A DNA stretch of 32,079 nucleotides from Janthinobacterium sp. ROICE36 (GTDB taxonomy: Bacteria; Pseudomonadota; Gammaproteobacteria; Burkholderiales; Burkholderiaceae_D). The position numbers were made by a program, and so were the translations under genes. This document shows, in pieces, positions 1 through 7,173 of this stretch. The stretch spans positions 1 to 32,079 of the forward strand of contig NZ_PEBS01000063.1 in the NCBI RefSeq assembly GCF_002869965.1, given 5' to 3'. The stretch's first letter is position 1. Each line of letters opens with the position of its first letter. The notes beneath the pieces were generated by a model, which was not told the DNA's origin, did no database searches, and saw only the letters and a list, made by a program, of their open reading frames with translations.

Positions 1-175
1 AGAGAGATCGGTTCGTTTGCCATTTACGCGTCCAAATACCGAGAGTAAACGCCTTTCTCAACGTGTTTACAAGCAATATTTCACCCTATCGTCACTCCGA
101 GCACCTACCCTTCATGCAATCGCCCTGCTGAGCGCCGGTCTCGCATCCACCGCCAGGTATTCGTTGTGATGGGAG

Positions 176-207
176 AAAAATGCTGTCCGGTTTGCACCAG
201 ACAGCAT
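176..207 (-). terminator. Intrinsic terminator of the TonB-dependent receptor gene
   Basis: An inverted repeat ATGCTGTC (180-187) / GACAGCAT (200-207), with an inner GGT/ACC pairing and one mismatch, is followed on the minus strand by five T (the A run at 176-180). It lies just past the receptor stop codon. A short T run also follows on the plus strand, so it may act in both directions. Confidence 0.75.
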
Positions 208-225
208 GGTTTTATCTAGCCGCCA

Positions 226-2514
226 TCAAAATGTCGCCTTGAACTGCACCCCATACGTGCGCGGCTCGTTGACGATGCCGGTCAGGTTGTTGAATTCGAT
301 GGCGCCCAGTGCCTGGACCTGGTTGGTGATGTTGCGGCCGTACGCGGAGAGTTCGTAGCGGTCCCATTTGTAGCCGACGCGCAAGCCGCCTTCGAGCAGT
401 TCCTTGGCCTTGTATTCCTTCGCTTCATACAGGAAGAAGTTGTAGCTGGTGCGGTAGGCCCAGTCCGTGTAGGCGTAGAACTCGCCATTGGCGAGGGGGA
501 TGCTGTATTTCAAGGTGAAGTTGGTTTGCCATTCGGGCGCGCGCGGCAGCGGGTTGCCGTCGATGTAGGCCGTGCCCACGAAGGGGCCGACGGGGTCGGT
601 GACGGTGCAGCCGCTGGCCGGGGTGTTCTGGGCGTTGCCGCAGCTTTGCACGTACAGCTTTTTGTCCTGGATCTCGGTGTGGTTATAGCTGCCGCCGAGG
701 GTCATGCTGAGCGAATCGCTGAGGTTAGCCTGGAAGTCCAGCTCCACGCCCTGGCCGGTGGCCTTCTCGGCATTGAGCAGGCGGTTCATGTTGACGGCGC
801 CGCTGCCGGCTGTCAGTTGCTTGTCTTTCACGCGGTACTGGAACACGGCCAGGCTGAGGCGGGCGCGCTTGTCGAACAGGTCTTGCTTGATGCCGGCCTC
901 GACGGACAGCGCTTTCTCGGCGCCCGCAAACGAGGGGCGGTCGGCCAGGCCGTTCAGGCGGCCCTGCATCGATGGCGCGCGGTAGCCGGTGGCGATGCGC
1001 GCGTAGGCGTTCGTTTCCGGCGTCAGCACATAGGTGCCGCTCAGGTCCCAGCTGACGTTGTGCGAGGTGTCGTCCAGCTTGAACGGGCCGGCCGTGGTCG
1101 CTTCCACGCGCTTGGCCGAGAAATCTTTCTTGTCGCTCGTGTAGCGCAGGCCGGCGCGCAGTTTCAGGGCGTCCGAGACCGTGTAGTTGAGCGAGCCGAA
1201 GGCCGCGTACGACTTCGAGCTCTGGTTTTGCGTGGCGTAGGCGCTGTTTTGCGGATTACCGGGCGCCAGGCTGTCAAAGCTGATACTGTCGATCTGGATA
1301 TCTTCCTTGAAGTAGAACAAGCCGCCTATCCATTGCAGCGGGCCGCGGGCAGACGATTCGGCGCGAAATTCCTGCGAAATCTGCTTGTGGTTGGGGATCA
1401 CGTCGGCCGTTTCCACGACGAAGGGGATGAAGCCGGGGCCCATCGGCGGCGCGTACACGGCGCCATAGCCGCCGTCGACGTCGGCGCGGCTGAAGAAATC
1501 GAGTTTTTCGTAGCCGGTGATGGAATGCAGGGTGACGCCGGGCAAGTCCCATTTCAGGCGCATGCTGCCGCCCTTGGTTTTCAGGTGCTGGCGGTTGATG
1601 CCATCGGTAGGGTAGGAGCCATAATCGAAATTGTCGACCAGGTCATTCGTGCCCTGTTTCAGGATGTTGGCGCGGAACAGCGTCGCCGTGCCGTCGAGGT
1701 TGCGCGCGTGCACGTTGAACAGCGCGCTGAAGGCGCGCGTGGGCTTGACCAGTACTTGCAAGCGGGCGGCGCTGTCTTCATAGCCTTCGAAGTCGCGCGT
1801 GCCGGTGGGGCGCGGGTTGTGCACGCGGTCGTCGCGGCGCTGCGTCTGGCCGGAAAAGCGCAGGGCCACGGTGTCGCTGACGGGTACGTTGTAGGCGCCT
1901 TCCAGGTTCTTCATGCCATCCTTGCCGAAGCCGCCGCTCAGGTAGCCTTCCGTCTTGAAGACGGGTTTGGCAGAATCGAACTTGATCACGCCGGCTGGCG
2001 AGTTGCGCCCGAACAAGGTGCCTTGCGGGCCGCGCAGTACCTCGACCTGGTCCACGTCGAAGACGGGAAAGCCCTTGAGCATGGCGTTTTCCTGCACCAC
2101 GTCATCCATCACCAGGCCCACGGGCTGCGAGGCATTCAGGTCGAAGTCGGTGTTGCCCAGGCCGCGAATGTAAAAGCGGGGAAAGGTGCGGCCGTAATCC
2201 GACTCGACCGAGACGCTGGGCGAGCGGCTGTTGAGGAAGCGGATGTCGGCACCGCCGGCCGTCAGGGTGTCGAGCTTGTCGCCTTTCAGGGTGGCGATGG
2301 ACATGGGCACGTCCTTGATGTTTTCCGCGCGCCGCTGTGCCGTCACGATCACCGTTTCCAGCTGGCCAGGACCGACTTGTGCCACCGGAGCGGCAGGCGC
2401 GTCGGTCGCTGGCGCAGGGGTGCTGTCCTGCGCCATCGCCTGCAGGGGAAAGGCGGCAGTGATTGCCAGGGCAATCAGGGTGTGGCGTACTGTGCTGGCA
2501 TGCGGTGTCATCAT
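226..2514 (-). CDS. TonB-dependent outer-membrane receptor
   Basis: Outer-membrane beta-barrel that imports a scarce ligand (siderophore, metal complex or organic compound) using TonB/ExbBD energy. The 762-residue product has an N-terminal signal peptide ending near AMAQ, a TonB-box-like ETVIVTAQRR segment, a plug domain (about residues 55-170, with the motifs EVLRGPQGTLFGRNSPAG and IRGLG), and a long barrel that ends in an aromatic residue (QFKATF), as outer-membrane proteins do. The start was set at the MMTPH methionine because AGGAG sits seven bases upstream; an ATG seven codons earlier lacks such a site. There is no STN signalling domain and no sigma/anti-sigma pair beside it. The substrate cannot be told from sequence. 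It is a single-gene unit with its own terminator. Confidence 0.93.
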   Translation of the reverse strand: MMTPHASTVRHTLIALAITAAFPLQAMAQDSTPAPATDAPAAPVAQVGPGQLETVIVTAQRRAENIKDVPMSIATLKGDKLDTLTAGGADIRFLNSRSPSVSVESDYGRTFPRFYIRGLGNTDFDLNASQPVGLVMDDVVQENAMLKGFPVFDVDQVEVLRGPQGTLFGRNSPAGVIKFDSAKPVFKTEGYLSGGFGKDGMKNLEGAYNVPVSDTVALRFSGQTQRRDDRVHNPRPTGTRDFEGYEDSAARLQVLVKPTRAFSALFNVHARNLDGTATLFRANILKQGTNDLVDNFDYGSYPTDGINRQHLKTKGGSMRLKWDLPGVTLHSITGYEKLDFFSRADVDGGYGAVYAPPMGPGFIPFVVETADVIPNHKQISQEFRAESSARGPLQWIGGLFYFKEDIQIDSISFDSLAPGNPQNSAYATQNQSSKSYAAFGSLNYTVSDALKLRAGLRYTSDKKDFSAKRVEATTAGPFKLDDTSHNVSWDLSGTYVLTPETNAYARIATGYRAPSMQGRLNGLADRPSFAGAEKALSVEAGIKQDLFDKRARLSLAVFQYRVKDKQLTAGSGAVNMNRLLNAEKATGQGVELDFQANLSDSLSMTLGGSYNHTEIQDKKLYVQSCGNAQNTPASGCTVTDPVGPFVGTAYIDGNPLPRAPEWQTNFTLKYSIPLANGEFYAYTDWAYRTSYNFFLYEAKEYKAKELLEGGLRVGYKWDRYELSAYGRNITNQVQALGAIEFNNLTGIVNEPRTYGVQFKATF

Positions 2515-2632
2515 GAAACGGCTCCTGTCGGTCAAGGTTGTGCGTGAGGTCCAGGCTGGCGCTAGTCCGCTGGACGAAAATCATGCTAGCACGGAAATTT
2601 TTGCTATTCATGCCATTTTCCAGGCAAGACTA

Positions 2633-2661
2633 TTTATATGCATCTCGAATCAATACGTGAA
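2633..2661 (-). promoter_or_regulatory. Candidate sigma-70 promoter for the TonB-dependent receptor
   Basis: Read on the minus strand, TTCACG and TATAAA are separated by exactly 17 bases, about 120 bp upstream of the chosen start. The -10 matches consensus at five of six positions and the -35 at four of six. No clear Fur box was recognised. Confidence 0.4.
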
Positions 2662-3008
2662 TAAAATCGTATTTGTCGTCAATATCGGGCGGGTGCATAG
2701 TGGGGTGCCGCGAGGCTTTTTCCAGCGCAAACGGCCATTTGGCGACCGAAGGTTCTCCCTGCGACAGCACAAACGTGCCGACGCCATGACGTGCCAGCGG
2801 CCAGTGCACAGTGCGGAAAATACGACAGTTTCCGCTCTTTCTTTCTGCCATGCGATGTTGTTGTATTGCCACATCATGGGATGGCATGTTGCCTGCCAGC
2901 TGCTGCAGCGCGGCGCATGCACACACAATGATGTTGCCACAAGGCATCTACAGGCAAGATTTCGCGTAGAATGAAATTTATTGTAAATTAGAAATATGAA
3001 TTTCTATC
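2662..3008. other. Intergenic region without a supported gene
   Basis: The stretch between the receptor promoter and the HD-GYP gene contains overlapping open frames on both strands (for example a 105-codon frame on the minus strand). They have no ribosome-binding site and resemble nothing I know. The last 40 bases are AT-rich and hold a TAGAAT hexamer (2967-2972) that could be a -10 element, with no convincing -35. Confidence 0.5.
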
Positions 3009-4406
3009 ATGATAACTTTATCCACAAGTGCGCCGGCCGTTGACGGCATCCGGCTCTCCGAACTGATTGCCGCCCTGAGCCAGGCCTTGGACATCACGGA
3101 AGGGCAGCCAGAAGGCCATTGCATCCGCTGCTGCTGGATAGGCATGCACGTAGGGCGTGAACTGGGCATGCCCGATGAAGACTTGTGGAATCTGTATTAC
3201 ACCCTGCTGCTCAAGGATCTGGGCTGCAGCAGCAATGCGGCGCGCATCTGCGAGCTCTACCTGACGGACGATTTGTCTTTCAAGCAAGGGTTCAAGACGG
3301 TGGGCGACAGCTTGCCGCAAGTGCTGAAATTCGTCCTCAAGCACACGGGCCTGAAGGCCGGCCTGGCTGAGCGCTTCCGCGCCGTGATGACGATTCTGCG
3401 CGATGGGTCGCACATCGCGCAGGAGCTGATCGCCACGCGCTGCCAGCGCGGCGCCGACATCGCACGCCTGCTGCGCTTTCCGGAGTCCGTGGCACAGGGC
3501 ATCTACAGCCTCGACGAACACCACAATGGCCAGGGCAAGCCGGACAAACTGGCAGGGCAGGCGATTCCCCTGTTTTCGCGCATTGCCCTGCTGGCACAGG
3601 TGATCGACGTGTTTCATACGGCCGATGGCGCGCGCGCCGCCCAGGCCGAGGTGCGCCAGCGCGCGGGCAGCTGGTTTGACCCGCAACTGGTGCTGGCGTT
3701 CGAACGGGTGGCGCAATCGGGCGCCTTCTGGTCGATGCTGCGCTCGCAGGACATTACGGCCACCGTGGCGGCGCTGGAGCCGGCGCATCGTTCCGTGCCG
3801 GTGGACGAGGATTATCTTGACGATATCGCCGCCGCGTTCGGCCAGGTGGTCGATTCGAAAAGCCCGTACACGAGCGGGCACAGCGCCCGGGTAGCCTTGT
3901 ATGCGGACATGATCGCCGAAGCCCTGGGCGTGACGGCGGAGCGGCGCCGCTGGCTCAAACGGGGCGCCTTGCTGCATGACGTGGGGAAGCTTGGCGTCAG
4001 CAATAGCGTACTGGACAAGGCCGGCAAACTCGACGCGGAAGAGTGGCTGGCCGTGCAGCAGCATGCGCGCTACACGGAAACAATACTGTCGCGTATCAAT
4101 GCCTTTGCCGAACTGGCGGTCGTTGCCGCCGCGCACCACGAACGGCTCGATGGCAAGGGCTATCCGCGGGGCTTGACGGCCGACAATATCAGCCTGGAAA
4201 CGCGCATCATCACCACGGCCGATATTTTCGACGCCATCACGGCCGACCGGCCTTACCGGGGGCCGATCCCCATCCCGAAAGCGCTCGAGATCATGGCCGA
4301 AACCGTGGGCACGGCCATCGACGCCCAGTGTTTTGCCGCTTTGAAAGCGGCGCTGGCGCGCTTGCCCGAACTCACGCAGCAGGGCTCCGGGCACTTGGCG
4401 GCCTGA
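3009..4406 (+). CDS. Tandem HD / HD-GYP domain phosphohydrolase (c-di-GMP phosphodiesterase family)
   Basis: Predicted cytoplasmic enzyme that degrades cyclic di-GMP. The C-terminal domain is a full HD-GYP: H291 in the GHSAR motif, H323-D324 in LLHDVGK, H376-H377-E378, then DGKGYP (381-386), and ADIFDAITADRPYR further on. The N-terminal half (about 20-215) is a second, degenerate HD fold: H37 remains, but the HD pair reads KD in LLLKDLGC and the GYP region reads HHNGQGKP. Only the second domain is therefore expected to be catalytic. The 465-residue length fits this two-domain family. No sensor or receiver domain is present, so input may come through the first domain. The start ATG at 3009 lacks an obvious Shine-Dalgarno site; no better start was found. 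It stands alone, convergent with the next small gene. Confidence 0.9.
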   Translation: MITLSTSAPAVDGIRLSELIAALSQALDITEGQPEGHCIRCCWIGMHVGRELGMPDEDLWNLYYTLLLKDLGCSSNAARICELYLTDDLSFKQGFKTVGDSLPQVLKFVLKHTGLKAGLAERFRAVMTILRDGSHIAQELIATRCQRGADIARLLRFPESVAQGIYSLDEHHNGQGKPDKLAGQAIPLFSRIALLAQVIDVFHTADGARAAQAEVRQRAGSWFDPQLVLAFERVAQSGAFWSMLRSQDITATVAALEPAHRSVPVDEDYLDDIAAAFGQVVDSKSPYTSGHSARVALYADMIAEALGVTAERRRWLKRGALLHDVGKLGVSNSVLDKAGKLDAEEWLAVQQHARYTETILSRINAFAELAVVAAAHHERLDGKGYPRGLTADNISLETRIITTADIFDAITADRPYRGPIPIPKALEIMAETVGTAIDAQCFAALKAALARLPELTQQGSGHLAA

Positions 4407-4424
4407 GCGCGGACGTCAGCGCCC

Positions 4425-4637
4425 TCAAATGGGAAACGCGCCCGCACCCGACACATTCAGGCAGGCGACCTTGTCGCTGGCAAAATACTTGATTTGTCCC
4501 AGGCCGATCGCATAGCAGCCGTCGCTGAGCGGGGAAATGGGACCGGTGAGTTTTTCACCGCTGATCAAGGTCACCACCCAGGGCGTGGTGGCCGGTTTAC
4601 CCGCATGGGCCAGTGCGTGTTGTACCAGGTCTGACAT
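4425..4637 (-). CDS. Small protein of unknown function with an Sm/Hfq-like sequence pattern
   Basis: A 70-residue protein starting at an ATG with a strong GGAGG site seven bases upstream; the open frame extends further upstream but without a better signal. I do not recognise a named family. The order is a short N-terminal helix-like segment (SDLVQHALAHA), then a run of predicted beta strands. The segment VTLISGEKLTGPI resembles the Sm1 motif of Hfq (LVNGIKLQGQI), and IKYFASDKVACLNV could occupy the place of the Sm2 strand. This is a pattern match by eye, not a proven homology, and the Hfq YKHA motif is not kept. It ends 18 bp from the convergent HD-GYP gene. Confidence 0.7.
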   Translation of the reverse strand: MSDLVQHALAHAGKPATTPWVVTLISGEKLTGPISPLSDGCYAIGLGQIKYFASDKVACLNVSGAGAFPI

Positions 4638-4866
4638 GCTGCCTCCGATGGAAATCAAAAACCGATGATAGCAGTGCAGAACAGGTGCGCGCCTGTGCCG
4701 TGACGGCCTGGCGTGCGGCTTGCTCCAGGGCTCCCGGGAAAAACATGCATTACCGACATTATTTATTTTCATATTGGCAATCAAATGCGATGCTTGATAA
4801 GCAGTTCGGGCTGAAAAGCTTGCGAGAGGCGATGTTCATTGAGCATTTTTGCCATGCAGCGTCAGG

Positions 4867-5010
4867 TTAGCCCGGCGCCGCGCGCAGTACTTTTGAAAGC
4901 CGCACCATGTCCAGCCAGTACAACGACGCGCCGCCCCGTTTTTCCTTGCCGCCGCCGGTCAGTAATTTGCCCGCAGGTTTATGTGACCTGCGCTGCAGGT
5001 GGTATTGCAT
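4867..5010 (-). CDS. Possible 47-residue small protein (uncertain)
   Basis: The minus strand holds an open frame of 47 codons plus stop whose translation looks protein-like (basic, with GGGKEKRGGASLYWLDMV near the middle). It has no evident ribosome-binding site. The frame stays open upstream to the stop codon of the DUF2939 gene at 5086, in the same reading frame, so it could also be the remnant of an old C-terminal extension. I know no homolog. The rest of 4638-5085 is AT-rich near 4745-4860 and holds the GCAGGT repeat; no other gene is supported. Confidence 0.25.
   Translation of the reverse strand: MQYHLQRRSHKPAGKLLTGGGKEKRGGASLYWLDMVRLSKVLRAAPG
4973..5000. repeat. Triple GCAGGT/ACCTGC half-site repeat
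   Basis: GCAGGT (4973-4978), its complement ACCTGC (4986-4991) and GCAGGT again (4995-5000) lie in alternating orientation. The inner pair forms a hairpin with a 3-base loop. It could be a protein-binding site or an mRNA hairpin; nothing else indicates its role. Confidence 0.4.
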
Positions 5011-5085
5011 AGCCGTTGGTTTGCCGATACGACGGGCAGGGTAAGGGGCCGGTGCTAGGCGCTTGAGGAGGGTTGCGCCGGCGCC

Positions 5086-5598
5086 TCAGGCGTCGGCCAG
5101 CAGATTCTTTGGCAGCGTCACCGACACCAGCTTCCAGCGCCACACGCCGTCGCGCGTCAGGGTCAGCTCGCCGATGTGGCTCTTGCTGTGGGCGCGCTGC
5201 ACCACGACGCTGTCCCAGGAAGTGTAGCGCAGCTTGTAGTCGGGTTTGGCGTTGCGCTGGCGGCCGCTGATGTCGCTGACCTTGGCGATCGGTTTTTCAT
5301 AGCGGTCATTGAGCTTCATCAAGGCGATGATGCCTTCGGGCATCAGCATGGTATCGAGCAAAGGGTCGATGACGTCAGGGCTGATGTCGTCGGCCACTTC
5401 CGGCGCCGAGAACAGGGCATGCAGTTGCTGCCCCATGCTGCCGCGCAGCTGCGTCAGGTCGATATGCGCGGCCAAGGCCAGGCTATCCTCGTCCATGGTT
5501 GCCGTGCGGATCTCGTTCATGGTGAAATACGGGCTGCCATAGAAGGCGCCGGCCAGCGCGATCAGTGCCGCTACAGCGAGAAGCATCATTCTTTTCAT
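5086..5598 (-). CDS. DUF2939 family protein (membrane-anchored or exported)
   Basis: A 170-residue protein with an N-terminal hydrophobic segment (MKRMMLLAVAALIALAGA) that acts as a signal or anchor, followed by a compact domain typical of DUF2939: SPYFTMNEIRTA, a region containing LAAHIDLTQLRGSM, and a C-terminal beta-rich part ending in WRWKLVSVTLP. The function of the family is unknown. The start was placed at MKRMM, where the signal segment begins and a GAGAG stretch lies upstream; 17 earlier in-frame codons look non-coding. It is the downstream member of a pair with a paralog that has the same layout. Confidence 0.8.
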   Translation of the reverse strand: MKRMMLLAVAALIALAGAFYGSPYFTMNEIRTATMDEDSLALAAHIDLTQLRGSMGQQLHALFSAPEVADDISPDVIDPLLDTMLMPEGIIALMKLNDRYEKPIAKVSDISGRQRNAKPDYKLRYTSWDSVVVQRAHSKSHIGELTLTRDGVWRWKLVSVTLPKNLLADA

Positions 5599-5714
5599 CG
5601 TGCAATCTCTCGGAAGCCTGGCGACCCGATGCGCCTGAAGTGTTGGCATTCTACATAATATTTCCCAAAATCAATATGGCAGTTTAAGTAAGTGTTGTTT
5701 TGGATCAAGTTTCG

Positions 5715-6161
5715 TCAGAGTAATTCTGGCGGCAAGCGAATATCCGTCAATTTCCAATCCCAAATGCCGTGTCGGCGCAGCAAAAATTGGCTGGCGGCGG
5801 GGCCGGCGGCGCTGCGCTGCAGCACCACTTCGTTCCATGAGCGATAAGCCATGCCGAAGTCGTGGCGCTTGCCATCGGCTCCCTGCTTGCCGTGCAGGAT
5901 CAGTACCGTGATGCCGGGCGGCGAGACGATGGTGTCGAGCATTTCCTTGAAGTCCACTTCATTGGCCGTTTCGCCACTCGCCCGCAGCTGGCGCGCCACG
6001 CTGGCGCGCACGGCGGGCAGGTCGGCCTGTTGCGCCAGGTTTTCCAGACGCACGGATTTCGCCGCGATGCTGATGCGGTACATGGCGATATAGGGGCTGA
6101 CCCAGGTGAAGCCGATGGCGGCAACGCTAAAAATGATCGCGGTGGCGTACTTTCTTTTCAT
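5715..6161 (-). CDS. DUF2939 family protein, paralog of its neighbour
   Basis: A 148-residue protein with the same plan as the next gene: short basic N-terminus and hydrophobic segment (about 6-22), SPYIAMYRISIAA in place of SPYFTMNEIRTA, SVRLENLAQQADLPAVRAS, YRSWNEVVLQRS matching YTSWDSVVVQRA, and a C-terminal WDWKLTDIRLP matching WRWKLVSVTLP. The two clearly arose by duplication. They lie in the same direction with a 116-bp gap, so they may form one transcription unit or be expressed separately. Function unknown; export or anchoring at the inner membrane is inferred from the hydrophobic N-terminus. Confidence 0.78.
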   Translation of the reverse strand: MKRKYATAIIFSVAAIGFTWVSPYIAMYRISIAAKSVRLENLAQQADLPAVRASVARQLRASGETANEVDFKEMLDTIVSPPGITVLILHGKQGADGKRHDFGMAYRSWNEVVLQRSAAGPAASQFLLRRHGIWDWKLTDIRLPPELL

Positions 6162-6201
6162 GGTTAGTTTTTTTGTATGAGTTGTGCCGCCGTGATTTTA
6201 C

Positions 6202-6215
6202 CCGGCCATGGCCGG
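6202..6215. repeat. Perfect 14-bp palindrome between divergent genes
   Basis: CCGGCCATGGCCGG is a perfect palindrome in the 112-bp gap between the divergent DUF2939 and ParB-domain genes. Its position suits an operator, but GC-rich palindromes also arise by chance in such a genome. Confidence 0.35.
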
Positions 6216-6273
6216 TGGATGGTGTAGCATTCGTGCCGGCGCGGACCATCGCGCCGCAATATTGAGGACAACC

Positions 6274-7110
6274 ATGAATATCACTATCAATCAGGTGCTG
6301 CAGTCGTATATCGACCCGCTCACCGCCAGCGAATACGCGGCGCTCGAGCGCAGCCTGCTGGCCGAAGGCTGCCGCGACGCGCTGGTACTGTGGAACGACG
6401 TGCTGATCGACGGGCATAACCGCTACGCCATCTGCCGCCAGCACGGCATCGAATTCAAGACTATCCAGAACACCAGCTTTACGTCGCTCGACGATGTCAT
6501 GCTGTGGATGATCGACAATCATTTGGCGCGCCGCAGCGTGTCCGACTTCCAGCGCGGCGTGCTGGCCCTGCGCAAGAAGGAAATCGTCGCCGCGCGCAGC
6601 CCGGCCGCTGTCAGTGCCCAGGATGCGCCGGACGGCGAAAACGCGCCGAAACCGGCCATGAGCACGCGCGAAGAGGTGGCCAAGGCGGCGCGATTGAGCA
6701 GCAACCAGATCAGCCAGATCGAAAAGATCCAGAAGGCGGCCGCGCCGGAACTGGTGGAAGCGGTCCGCTCGGGCACAATTTCCATCAATGCGGCAGCCAC
6801 CGTGGCGTCCCTGCCGCCGGAAGAGCAGGTGGCGGCCGTCGCCGGTGGCAAGAAACTGTTGCGCCAGGCGGCCAAGGAAATCCGCGAACAGCGCGCCGCC
6901 ACGCGCACGCCGCGCGAGCCGAAGGTGCATGTCTCTCAGGATACGCCGGAGACGGGCAATGAGCCGTGGGCGGACAACGCTGCCCAGGCACCGTCCGAAG
7001 CGGAGCGCTTGCGCGGCGAGATCGCCAGCCTGAAACAGCGCGTGGCGCAGCTGCAGGCGGAAAATACGCAGTTGAACCAGCGTATAGCGGCCTTGATCGA
7101 CGCATCCTGA
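6274..7110 (+). CDS. ParB-like nuclease-domain protein (solitary)
   Basis: A 278-residue protein with an N-terminal ParB/Srx-type domain (about residues 5-65), including the signature VLIDGHNRY. A central helical region follows, with a helix-turn-helix-like segment (REEVAKAARLSSNQISQIEK), and a C-terminal coiled coil (ERLRGEIASLKQRVAQLQ) that probably drives dimerisation. There is no ParA gene beside it, so a role in chromosome segregation is unlikely; a DNA-binding or plasmid/phage-derived role is more plausible. The start was set at ATG 6274 (GAGGAC upstream) rather than the earlier in-frame start, because the ParB domain begins there. It is divergent from the DUF2939 pair. Confidence 0.82.
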   Translation: MNITINQVLQSYIDPLTASEYAALERSLLAEGCRDALVLWNDVLIDGHNRYAICRQHGIEFKTIQNTSFTSLDDVMLWMIDNHLARRSVSDFQRGVLALRKKEIVAARSPAAVSAQDAPDGENAPKPAMSTREEVAKAARLSSNQISQIEKIQKAAAPELVEAVRSGTISINAAATVASLPPEEQVAAVAGGKKLLRQAAKEIREQRAATRTPREPKVHVSQDTPETGNEPWADNAAQAPSEAERLRGEIASLKQRVAQLQAENTQLNQRIAALIDAS

Positions 7111-7173
7111 TGTGGAGTTAACCATGCTACGGCGCAGCGCCGCTACCACCCCGGACAATAGCCGCTGGGCCGA

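Noticed and set aside
526..2547. Very long plus-strand frame opposite the TonB-dependent receptor
   Set aside because: It is the antisense shadow of a clearly recognisable receptor gene in GC-rich DNA.
2630..2947. 105-codon minus-strand frame upstream of the HD-GYP gene
   Set aside because: No ribosome-binding site, unusual composition, overlapping alternative frames, and no recognisable family.
4903..4983. Plus-strand 26-codon frame near 4907
   Set aside because: No ribosome-binding site and it overlaps the more protein-like minus-strand frame.
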